Part shown: positions 56,892-64,000 of the stretch, piece after piece
How positions within the stretch are numbered: the first letter of the stretch is position 1
Layout of the letters: every line of letters starts with the position of its first letter
NCBI RefSeq assembly: GCF_003347495.1
Contig: NZ_QCXY01000010.1
Location: forward strand, 186,001-250,000
Length of the DNA: 64,000 nucleotides
DNA from: Pleomorphovibrio marinus
Lineage (GTDB): Bacteria > Bacteroidota > Bacteroidia > Cytophagales > Cyclobacteriaceae
Reading direction: 5' to 3'
Program-made: the position numbers and the translations under genes
Notes under the pieces: model-generated
Told to the model about the DNA's origin: nothing
Databases searched by the model: none
The model's input: only the letters and a program-made list of their open reading frames with translations

Positions 56892-58235
56892 TCACTCCAC
56901 TATATTCTTATACACCCTCCCATCCTTCATAATGACCAAAAACTTCTCCTCCGGCTGGGCGATCAGGGAAAGGTCTTCCAGAGGATCTCCATCCACCAGG
57001 ATCAAATCGGCTAATGCACCCTCCTCCACTACTCCCAATTTGCCGGGATAAGGGCTTCTCAGCCCGGACATTTGCAGCAATTCTGCATTGTCATATGTGA
57101 CCATTTTAAGAATTTCTGCATTGGTAAACCAGGACTGTAGTCGTAAGATATACTCATTTTGGAGCTTGTTTAATTCTGGCTCAAACAGAAAATCAGTGCC
57201 CCAGGCCAATTTCACCTTATGCTTCTTGGCCAGAGGCCAAACCTTGGCTTGCCCTTCAATGACCGGCTTGCGCTTTTCCCTACGTAGGGGATCCATGTCA
57301 GGGCTATCCTCAATAAGGTTCTGAAGACTCAACCATACCTTTTTCCTAGCTAGCAATTTCATGGTCTTTTCGTCCATCAGCTGACCATGTTCAATGCACC
57401 TGACTCCCGCCTCCACGGCCTTACGGATGGCCCTGTCCGTGTAAGCATGTACGGTCACATAGGTTCCCCAATCCTCAGCAGCCTCCACGGCAGCCTTCAT
57501 TTCGTCCAAGGTATATTGCGTCACATCCACGGGGTCATACGCAGAAGAAGTTCCTCCACCCGCCATCAGCTTGATTTGACTTGCCCCGAACCTTAGGTTT
57601 TCCCTGACCGCGGTAAGCACTTCTCCCTGTCCATCCGCAATAAAAGTGGCTCCCAGCTTTTCTGCCCTGGATGCCTCCCCAAAGAACTTCCTGGACCTTT
57701 CATCAGGGGTTCTGAAGTCACCATGTCCACTGGTTTGGCTGATGGTGGCACCGGATGGCCATACTCTTGGGCCTATTGCCTCTCCGTTGTCTATGGCTTG
57801 TTTTAATGGGAAAATGGGGCCTCCCACGTCCCTTACGGAGGTAAAGCCCCTCATCAGCATCTTCTCGGTCTCTAGAGGTGCTTTTTCCATTACTATCCTT
57901 TGGGAAAACAAGGGGCTCATCATCTCCTTCATAGTCAGCGACCCAAAAACAAGGTGCACATGTACGTCTATCAGCCCTGGCATAAGGGTTCCCCCATTTC
58001 CGGGGATTACAACGGTGCCTTCCGGTACCGATAGGGAGCCAGGGCCAATAGTTTGGATTTGGCTTCCACTAATCCAGACATTCAAAGGTTCCGTCAAAGA
58101 GCTAGATGCCCCATTAAAAATCCGGACATTTTCTATCAAAACAGAGGAAGGGGTTTCTTGGGCAAATAGTACAGGAAATTGTAGGATAATAAAGGCCAAG
58201 GCAAGAAGAATAGGTCTGGCTAAAATTTTCAACAT
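56892..58235 (-). CDS. secreted amidohydrolase (imidazolonepropionase-like)
   Basis: A 447-residue metal-dependent hydrolase with an N-terminal signal peptide (ILLALAFIILQFPVLFAQ). Metal ligands are visible: His-x-His in GLIDVHVHLVFG, later His in YVTVHAYTDRA and CIEHGQLM, and Asp in LAWGTDFLFEP. The composite beta-sandwich residues at both ends (VLIENVRIFNGA and GALADLILVDGDPLEDLSLI) are typical of the urease-related superfamily. Secreted members of this type include peptidase- and prolidase-like enzymes; the substrate is not deducible. Complete. Confidence 0.88.
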   Translation of the reverse strand: MLKILARPILLALAFIILQFPVLFAQETPSSVLIENVRIFNGASSSLTEPLNVWISGSQIQTIGPGSLSVPEGTVVIPGNGGTLMPGLIDVHVHLVFGSLTMKEMMSPLFSQRIVMEKAPLETEKMLMRGFTSVRDVGGPIFPLKQAIDNGEAIGPRVWPSGATISQTSGHGDFRTPDERSRKFFGEASRAEKLGATFIADGQGEVLTAVRENLRFGASQIKLMAGGGTSSAYDPVDVTQYTLDEMKAAVEAAEDWGTYVTVHAYTDRAIRKAVEAGVRCIEHGQLMDEKTMKLLARKKVWLSLQNLIEDSPDMDPLRREKRKPVIEGQAKVWPLAKKHKVKLAWGTDFLFEPELNKLQNEYILRLQSWFTNAEILKMVTYDNAELLQMSGLRSPYPGKLGVVEEGALADLILVDGDPLEDLSLIAQPEEKFLVIMKDGRVYKNIVE

Positions 58236-58322
58236 ACAAAAGGAATAAAATTCATAAAAACTTCTTTCTGAGCCAGTTTCCAGGTAATTCCTTTGTTCGC
58301 CTCTATCCTACTGGGTCACTAA

Positions 58323-59771
58323 TTATTCCCCTTTCACCGGTACTACCTGAACGGTAAGGGAATCCACCACTGTCACCTCAAAACCAAGGTTTACCTCCAA
58401 CTTGTTGAGTTTCTCCTCCAACTGCTTGGCACCTTGCTTGGTGACCCTACTGTCCCATACATAAAGGCTTCTCAGGTTTCCCAAATCCCCCAACGCCAGG
58501 ACACCTTCATCCCCCACCTTAGTGCCATAGATATTTAAAAACTCCAAATAGGGCAACTCCTTGATATGGCCCATCGCCTTGTCAGTAATGGAGGTTTTCT
58601 CTGCCCTTAATCGAGTGAGGTTGGTCATTTTCGCCACGGAAGCAAAACCCTCATCCGTCACAGGAGAGTCCTTTATATCCAGCCAGGTCACCTGATTTGG
58701 AAAAGCCTCCGCTATTTCAGCCAACAATTCATCCACAGGTAAGCTTTTGTTGAGTGTAACTTGTAACCAGTTTTCATTGTTGGAGAGGGGTTTGATCATT
58801 ACCCCCTTAGATTTTATTTCTTTTACTTTTTCTGGATCCGCTTCTTCCACCCCTTCCGCAAGTAACAATTCTACCTCGGTTTTGTTTGCATCAGGGTCTG
58901 CGAGGGTCAATAGGATATCATCTATTTCGCTGTTGGTTTTTAATTCAGCTACCTTTTTGTCAAATGGGGCACCCTCAGCAATCCACCACTCCAATAGTGC
59001 CACCTGTCCAGGGGTAAGTTGTGTCTTTCCTTTGGGGGGCATATGGTCATCATCGCTTTCGGGCAGGTGTATGCGTTTGATCATTTCACTATCCAAGGGT
59101 TGACCTGCCACGAATACGGGGCCACTCTCTCCTCCTTTTTTGAGGTAATCCACGGTGTGCATTTGAAGTTCCCCTTTCTTCTTGCTTGCGTTGTGGCATG
59201 AATTGCAGCGCATCTCCAAAATAGGATGTACGATATCCTCAAATACCACTGCCTCTTCTATATTTTCTATGGGCTTAAAACCCCTTTGCTGCTGTGGCAA
59301 TCCGGCCAAAGCCCTCATTCCATCAGGCATGTATTGGGTCAGGTAGGTAGTACCATGGGTAAGGGAACCCCCATAGTGGCCGGCTCCCCCCAGAAATACC
59401 ATCATCAGTGAAAGTAGGCCCACATAGGCCTTCTCCAATTTCGGATCTTGCTTCTTTTCCTTTCGGGTGTAGATAAACCAGGCTCCAAATGCAAAAACCA
59501 CCAGACCAATTCCCAACCATTGGTGAATGGCCAGAAGATCTTCACTATAGCCACCATCTGTAGCCAACATCAACCCCAAAATGGCCGTAATCAATGCGGA
59601 AACGGCTCCCAAAAAAAGGGTAAATCCTACCGCTGGTCTTAAGGACCGGTATTTTTCCTTTCTGGAAACAAATTCCAAAATGAAGCCCAGAACCAAAAAC
59701 CCTATGGGTAAATGCAGGAACAGAGGGTGAAACCTCCCCAAGAAAATAATGAAATCCGCTGATTGATCCAT
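58323..59771 (-). CDS. DUF2231 membrane-PSCyt1 cytochrome-LRR protein
   Basis: 482 residues. Four membrane helices in residues ~8-145 (LHLPIGFLVLGFILEFVS marks the DUF2231-type start). Next comes a planctomycete-type cytochrome c domain with the haem motif CNSCH (~ residue 189) and axial Met candidate in DDHMPPKG. The C-terminal ~170 residues carry leucine-rich repeats (LTRLRAEKTSITDKAMGHIK, LEFLNIYGTKVGDEGVLALG). It is probably an inner-membrane, periplasm-facing electron-transfer or binding partner of the two genes upstream (23-bp gap). Role unproven. Confidence 0.85.
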   Translation of the reverse strand: MDQSADFIIFLGRFHPLFLHLPIGFLVLGFILEFVSRKEKYRSLRPAVGFTLFLGAVSALITAILGLMLATDGGYSEDLLAIHQWLGIGLVVFAFGAWFIYTRKEKKQDPKLEKAYVGLLSLMMVFLGGAGHYGGSLTHGTTYLTQYMPDGMRALAGLPQQQRGFKPIENIEEAVVFEDIVHPILEMRCNSCHNASKKKGELQMHTVDYLKKGGESGPVFVAGQPLDSEMIKRIHLPESDDDHMPPKGKTQLTPGQVALLEWWIAEGAPFDKKVAELKTNSEIDDILLTLADPDANKTEVELLLAEGVEEADPEKVKEIKSKGVMIKPLSNNENWLQVTLNKSLPVDELLAEIAEAFPNQVTWLDIKDSPVTDEGFASVAKMTNLTRLRAEKTSITDKAMGHIKELPYLEFLNIYGTKVGDEGVLALGDLGNLRSLYVWDSRVTKQGAKQLEEKLNKLEVNLGFEVTVVDSLTVQVVPVKGE

Positions 59772-59794
59772 ACCTCTTTACTTACTATATATTG

Positions 59795-61264
59795 CTATGC
59801 GATTACTTTATGTACTACTTTGCCAGAGACATCCGTAAGTCGAAAATCCCTTCCTTGCGCAAAATAGGTGAATTTCTCGTGATCATATCCCATTAGGTGA
59901 AGAATTGTTGCTTGTAAATCATGGACATGCACACGGTCTTTTACGGCATAATACCCTATTTCGTCGGTTTCCCCAAGGGTATAACCTCCCTTTACTCCTC
60001 CCCCGGCCATCCAAATCGGGAACGCTTCCGTGTGGTGGTCTCTGCCCTTGAAGGGCCAGACCCTACCCCCACGGTTTTCTTGCATGGGTGTCCTTCCAAA
60101 TTCCCCTCCCCATACCACAAGGGTCTCGTCGAGCAATCCCCGTTGCTTCAAGTCTTTTACCAATGCAGCCATCGGCCTGTCCACTTGTTGGCACTTGTTG
60201 GTAAGACCCACTTCCAAAGATTCCCTTTCGCTCACCCCGTGGGTATCCCAACCCCAATCAAAAAGCTGTACGAAACGAACCCCTTTTTCAATGAGCCTTC
60301 TTGCCAAGAGGCAATTGTTGGCAAAGGAGGTTTTGCCCGGGGAAGTCCCGTACATCTCATGGATATATTCCGGTTCATCTTTGATGTCCATCACCTCAGG
60401 TACAGAGGTCTGCATGCGAAAGGCCATTTCGTACTGGGATATTCGGGTAAGGATTTCCGGATCTCCGGTATCCCTATATTCTTTTTCATTGACCCCGTTT
60501 ATGGCGTCTATGGTTTGCTTTCTAAGCTTCCCGTCCATTCCTGATGGGTTACCTACATAGAGAACGGGGTCGCCTTCTGACCTACATTGTACTCCCTGGT
60601 AAACCGATGGCAAAAAACCGCTTCCCCATACCGACTTCCCCGCATCCGGGGTATTTCCCCCCGATACCAAAACGATAAACCCGGGAAGGTTTTCATTTTC
60701 GGATCCCAGGCCATAGGTAACCCATGAACCCATACTGGGGCGGCCCAGGCGGGGTGATCCTGTATGCAGAAGTAACTGGGCGGGAGCATGGTTAAACTCG
60801 TCGGTATGCATGGTTTTAATGAGCGAAACATCATCCACCATGCTTGAAAAATGAGGCAGTAGGTCGGAGACCACCATTCCCGAATCCCCCCTCTCCAAGA
60901 ATTTTGCCTGAGGGCCAAGCATCTTGGGAACCCCTTGGATAAAGGCAAATTTTTTCCCTTCCAAAAGCGAGGGTGGGCAATCCTTACCATCTAGCTTCCC
61001 CAACTCCGGCTTATAGTCAAACAACTCCAACTGGGAAGGTGCCCCGGCCATATGCAAATAAATAATCCGCTTTGCCTTGGGCGCAAAATGAGGGATTTTA
61101 TCCACCAAGTCCTCCATAGCCTGCTGATGGGAATCCTTTCCGGTACCACAGCCCATAAGAGAACCCAAGGCTATAGCTCCCAGGCCAGAGGCACATTGCT
61201 TTATAAAGTGCCTCCTGGTTTTGCTTTGTAACTCCCTATATTGTAGTTCTTCAATTAAATTCAT
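59795..61264 (-). CDS. DUF1501 protein with Tat-type lipoprotein signal
   Basis: 489 residues of the DUF1501 family (sulfatase/alkaline-phosphatase-like fold). The N-terminus has a twin-arginine motif and a lipobox: TRRHFIKQCASGLGAIALG then SLMGC. Fold landmarks include IIYLHMAGAPSQLELFDYKP, TMHTDEFNHAPAQLLLHTGS, WGWDTHG and WGGEFGRTPMQENRGGR with GRDHH near the C-terminus, which keep the likely metal ligands. It goes folded across the membrane by Tat. The family is always beside DUF1549/DUF1553 genes; function not established. 4 bp separate it from that gene here. Confidence 0.9.
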   Translation of the reverse strand: MNLIEELQYRELQSKTRRHFIKQCASGLGAIALGSLMGCGTGKDSHQQAMEDLVDKIPHFAPKAKRIIYLHMAGAPSQLELFDYKPELGKLDGKDCPPSLLEGKKFAFIQGVPKMLGPQAKFLERGDSGMVVSDLLPHFSSMVDDVSLIKTMHTDEFNHAPAQLLLHTGSPRLGRPSMGSWVTYGLGSENENLPGFIVLVSGGNTPDAGKSVWGSGFLPSVYQGVQCRSEGDPVLYVGNPSGMDGKLRKQTIDAINGVNEKEYRDTGDPEILTRISQYEMAFRMQTSVPEVMDIKDEPEYIHEMYGTSPGKTSFANNCLLARRLIEKGVRFVQLFDWGWDTHGVSERESLEVGLTNKCQQVDRPMAALVKDLKQRGLLDETLVVWGGEFGRTPMQENRGGRVWPFKGRDHHTEAFPIWMAGGGVKGGYTLGETDEIGYYAVKDRVHVHDLQATILHLMGYDHEKFTYFAQGRDFRLTDVSGKVVHKVIA

Positions 61265-61268
61265 CTTA

Positions 61269-64000
61269 CTAAGATTTCATCACAAACTCATCCAGGTTCA
61301 TCATGGCATTGGCCATCACTGTCCACAGTGCCAATTCCTTGCTCTCCTCACCTGTGAATTGGCAAATGGCTTCTGGATCATTGTCAAAATATACCGAAGT
61401 TTGTTGGTATAACTTCAATAGATCTTCCATTTTATCCTCTTGGATACCCCTTAACATGGTGAGGCTGTACATGAGTTTAATCTTTTGGTCCACCTTCTCG
61501 CTACCCTTGTCCTTCAATACCTTGCGGGCCAAAGCTTGAGCAGCCTCTAGATAAACCGGGTCATTTAAAGTCACCAAGGCTTGTAGAGGGGTATTGGTGT
61601 TAATCCTGCGAGGCAGGCAAAACTCCCGGCTCGGGGCATCGAAGGAGATGAAAGAGGGATATGGACTCGTTCTTCTCCAAAAGGTATAAAGAGCCCTTCT
61701 GTTCCGATCTTCCCCTTGGCTAGTTTTCCAGCTGAAGCCCCCACTATACACTACCTGCCAAATGCCCTCCGGTTGCACGGGCATCACACTGGGACCAAAC
61801 ATTTTTCCGCTGAGCAAACCACTCACTGCCAATGCCTGGTCCCTAACTTGCTCAGAGTTGAGCCTGACCCTTGGCCCCCTAGCTAGCAGTTTATTTCTGG
61901 GGTCCACCTCTTTATGGTCATCCCGCATTATGGAAGACTGCTGATAAGTGGAAGAACTTACTAATTCTTTGAGTAATGCCTTGACATCCCAATTATGGTG
62001 ATGGATAAACCTAAGTGCCATCCAATCCAACAACTCAGGGTGAGTGGGGGGGATTCCCTGGGACCCAAAGTCCTCTAAAGTTTCAACGATCCCCAGGCCA
62101 AACAGTTGTTCCCAAAACCGATTGACAGTAACTCTTGCGGTTAAGGGGTTTTTATGGGAAATGATCCACTGGGCAAGTCCCAGCCTATCCTGAGGCCAAT
62201 CATTTTTGAAACTGTTCCATTTTTCCGGTACCCCGGGTTTCACCTCTTCACCCAAGACCATCCAGTTTCCCTTTTCAAAAACCCTGGTCTTCCGCCTATA
62301 CCCGTCTTTTAAATCCACCATGATAGGCGTGGTAGTCCTTTTTTTATCTGTATTGAAGATGTCATGAAAATCTTTTTCTACCTTATCGTACCCTTTCTGA
62401 CCCTCCCCAGGAAGAGCCTGATGCAATACGACCCACTCGATAAAGCACTCTGTATGGGCTTTATCGGCACCTTCCAGCACAAAATACAGATCCCGCTTCC
62501 CAAACATAGGTTTGATGGGCACTGAAAGTGTCTCTCTTATGGTATATATTTTATCCTTTTTCTCCTCATTGTCAAAAACCTTCTTGGTCTTTTGGTTCAC
62601 AGGGAATGAACCTATGATTTCCCCATCCTTAGCATCTACCCTTATCTGCATTACCCCTACAGAGGTATCCGCCTGGTACCTAAGCATTAACCTGTTTTCG
62701 CCCGTAAAGGGGACTTCTTTTCTTCTGGAATACACACTATCCGAAACCTTGAAAACAGAGGTTCCGGGGATGGCAAGCCCCTTTTCCATTTGCTCGAAGA
62801 AATGGGGGTGTAACTTGGGCTCGGTGATTCTGATAAGCTGTCTGTAGTAGCGAGGATTATGTTCTGCATTTCCTCCGCAGTGCCCCCTCACCCATTCCTG
62901 GATCCTTTCCAATGCCGACTGGTCTTCTTCATCTTCAAAATCCACCAATACCGGAGACTCACTTGGGATGTCTGCATCTGCACTTTGGTTGAAAAATGCC
63001 ATGGACTTAAAAAAATCCTCATGCCTAATGGGGTCATAAGGATGACTATGGCACTGCACACATTCCATCGTAGTACCTTGTAATACCGACCATGTGGTAT
63101 TTACCCTATCTATCAGTGCTGCATTCCTGAATTCCTCGTTGTCTGTCCCCCCTTCGTCATTATTCATAGTGTTTCTATGGAAGGCAGTGGCTATATAATT
63201 AGGATCGTCGGGTTTAGGAAATAGATCCCCTGCAAGCTGCTCAGCCACAAACTGATCAAAAGACATATTGGTGTTGAAGGCTTTGATTAACCAATCCCTA
63301 TATTTCCAGATGCTTCTTGGCCTATCTGCCTCATATCCTTTGGAATCTGCATACCTGGCCAAGTCCATCCACATGGCTGCCCAGCGTTCCCCATAAGCCG
63401 GGGATGAAAGCAGCTCATCGACAAGGTTTTCATAAGCATCCGCTGAGTCATCCTCAACAAATGCCGCCACTTGCTCCAAAGTAGGAGGTAATCCGGTGAG
63501 GTCTAAGCTGACCCTTCTAATCAAACTGTATTTATCTGCCCTTGGGTTGGGGGACAACCCTTCTTCAGTCATCCTTTGAAGCACAAATTTGTCTATGTCA
63601 TTAGACACCCATTCGCTGTCTACATTGGGAACCTCCTGCTTTTTGGGAGGGATATAAGCCCAGTGATCTTTCCAGGGTGCACCCTGATTGATCCATCTAC
63701 GAAACAACCTAACTTCCTCATCCGTGAGTGGATCGGCATCTAGTGGCATTCTGACCTCGGGATCATGATGCGTGATCCTATTCAGCAATTCACTTTTCCA
63801 TGTATTGCCTGGGACTATAGCCCTAAGCCCGGATTCGTTTACGGCCAAGGCTTCCTCCTCAAAAAGTAGGCTGAACCCACCAGATTTTTTCACACCACCG
63901 TGACAGGCGATGCATTTTTTATTTATGATAGGCCTGATATCGGCATTAAAATCCACTGGCGGACCCAGAATGCTTGCTGGTATTGCCTCCTGCTTATTTT
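61269..64000 (-). CDS. PSCyt1-DUF1549-DUF1553 protein (5' end off window)
   Basis: The frame is open past the right edge of the window; in-frame residues before the GTG at 63956 (PASILGPPVDFNADIRPI) are coding, so the true start and signal peptide lie outside. About 909 residues are seen. A planctomycete-type cytochrome domain comes first (CIACHG, MPLDADPLTDEEVRLFRRWI), then DUF1549 (RRVSLDLTGLPPTLEQVAAF and a second haem-like CVQCHSHPYDP), then a beta domain, then DUF1553 (TARVTVNRFWEQLFGLGIVE). Extracytoplasmic; the family is linked by co-occurrence to polysaccharide breakdown in Planctomycetes and Bacteroidota. It heads a three-gene operon with the next two genes. Confidence 0.9.
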   Translation of the reverse strand, partial: NKQEAIPASILGPPVDFNADIRPIINKKCIACHGGVKKSGGFSLLFEEEALAVNESGLRAIVPGNTWKSELLNRITHHDPEVRMPLDADPLTDEEVRLFRRWINQGAPWKDHWAYIPPKKQEVPNVDSEWVSNDIDKFVLQRMTEEGLSPNPRADKYSLIRRVSLDLTGLPPTLEQVAAFVEDDSADAYENLVDELLSSPAYGERWAAMWMDLARYADSKGYEADRPRSIWKYRDWLIKAFNTNMSFDQFVAEQLAGDLFPKPDDPNYIATAFHRNTMNNDEGGTDNEEFRNAALIDRVNTTWSVLQGTTMECVQCHSHPYDPIRHEDFFKSMAFFNQSADADIPSESPVLVDFEDEEDQSALERIQEWVRGHCGGNAEHNPRYYRQLIRITEPKLHPHFFEQMEKGLAIPGTSVFKVSDSVYSRRKEVPFTGENRLMLRYQADTSVGVMQIRVDAKDGEIIGSFPVNQKTKKVFDNEEKKDKIYTIRETLSVPIKPMFGKRDLYFVLEGADKAHTECFIEWVVLHQALPGEGQKGYDKVEKDFHDIFNTDKKRTTTPIMVDLKDGYRRKTRVFEKGNWMVLGEEVKPGVPEKWNSFKNDWPQDRLGLAQWIISHKNPLTARVTVNRFWEQLFGLGIVETLEDFGSQGIPPTHPELLDWMALRFIHHHNWDVKALLKELVSSSTYQQSSIMRDDHKEVDPRNKLLARGPRVRLNSEQVRDQALAVSGLLSGKMFGPSVMPVQPEGIWQVVYSGGFSWKTSQGEDRNRRALYTFWRRTSPYPSFISFDAPSREFCLPRRINTNTPLQALVTLNDPVYLEAAQALARKVLKDKGSEKVDQKIKLMYSLTMLRGIQEDKMEDLLKLYQQTSVYFDNDPEAICQFTGEESKELALWTVMANAMMNLDEFVMKS

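Noticed and set aside
57646-58248. 200-codon plus-strand open frame
   Set aside because: Antisense to the amidohydrolase gene, which has all metal ligands.
59921-60560. Two overlapping plus-strand open frames of 207 and 176 codons
   Set aside because: Both antisense to the DUF1501 gene.

Overview
The window looks like a chromosomal segment from a member of the Bacteroidota, most likely order Cytophagales near the Cyclobacteriaceae. This is inferred from gene content and style: lipoproteins with Cys-type lipoboxes, a BY-kinase polysaccharide co-polymerase, a PorG-like outer-membrane barrel, a PSCyt/DUF1549/DUF1553 plus DUF1501 gene set, TAnnTTTG-type promoter motifs without clear Shine-Dalgarno sites, and AT-rich spacers. 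I see no rRNA, tRNA or CRISPR array. From 7.87 kb rightwards nearly everything is on the minus strand, except 37.7-42.1 kb.

Layout. (1) 1-7.85 kb, mostly housekeeping: an acetyltransferase-nitrilase fusion cut by the left edge, a universal stress protein, a K+/H+ antiporter gene that has lost its middle, an MscS channel, an outer-membrane barrel, leuS and a small membrane protein. (2) 7.87-35.75 kb, a large exopolysaccharide/O-antigen-like locus read leftwards from its export genes: Wza, Wzc (BY-kinase), Wzm, Wzt, three hexapeptide acyltransferases, ten glycosyltransferases upstream and downstream of a Wzy/WaaL-like membrane protein, and a free-standing NRPS-like protein (half condensation domain, adenylation, carrier, thioesterase with Cys nucleophile). 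A second, decayed copy of that NRPS-like gene lies at 9.9-12.3 kb. No initiating phosphoglycosyltransferase, Wzx flippase or nucleotide-sugar pathway gene is present, so those must be elsewhere. (3) 36.4-42.8 kb, a junction of small genes and mobile debris: ChaN-like protein, HEAT-like protein, small lipoprotein, Uma2 nuclease, then a 2-kb mosaic array of three kinds of ~170-215 bp unit bounded by GC-rich REP-like hairpins, next to a frameshifted RAYT (REP-associated tyrosine transposase) gene and a transposase fragment.

(4) 43.0-55.7 kb, a second and quite different glycan locus, compact and mostly with overlapping genes: a membrane protein fusing a glycosidase-type TIM barrel to a family-2 glycosyltransferase, an MsbA-type ABC exporter, a pyruvyltransferase-like protein, one GT4 enzyme, and FIVE paralogues of one unnamed ~380-residue family with a CgeB-like C-terminal half. 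I think this is the best candidate for an undescribed system: a pathway that builds and exports a small pyruvylated or otherwise decorated glycan. (5) 55.7-56.9 kb, debris: an IS1595-type transposase remnant, a glycosidase-like tail, and a stray copy of the REP-array unit. (6) 56.9-64 kb, an amidohydrolase and a DUF2231/cytochrome/LRR protein, a Tat-type DUF1501 lipoprotein and a PSCyt1-DUF1549-DUF1553 protein cut by the right edge, in one operon-like row.

Working model. Genes of region 2 make lipid-linked repeat units, possibly amino-acylated by the NRPS-like protein and acetylated, with export through Wzm/Wzt and the Wzc/Wza envelope complex. Genes of region 4 make a second secreted glycan with their own exporter. 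All functions are inferred from sequence reading only.
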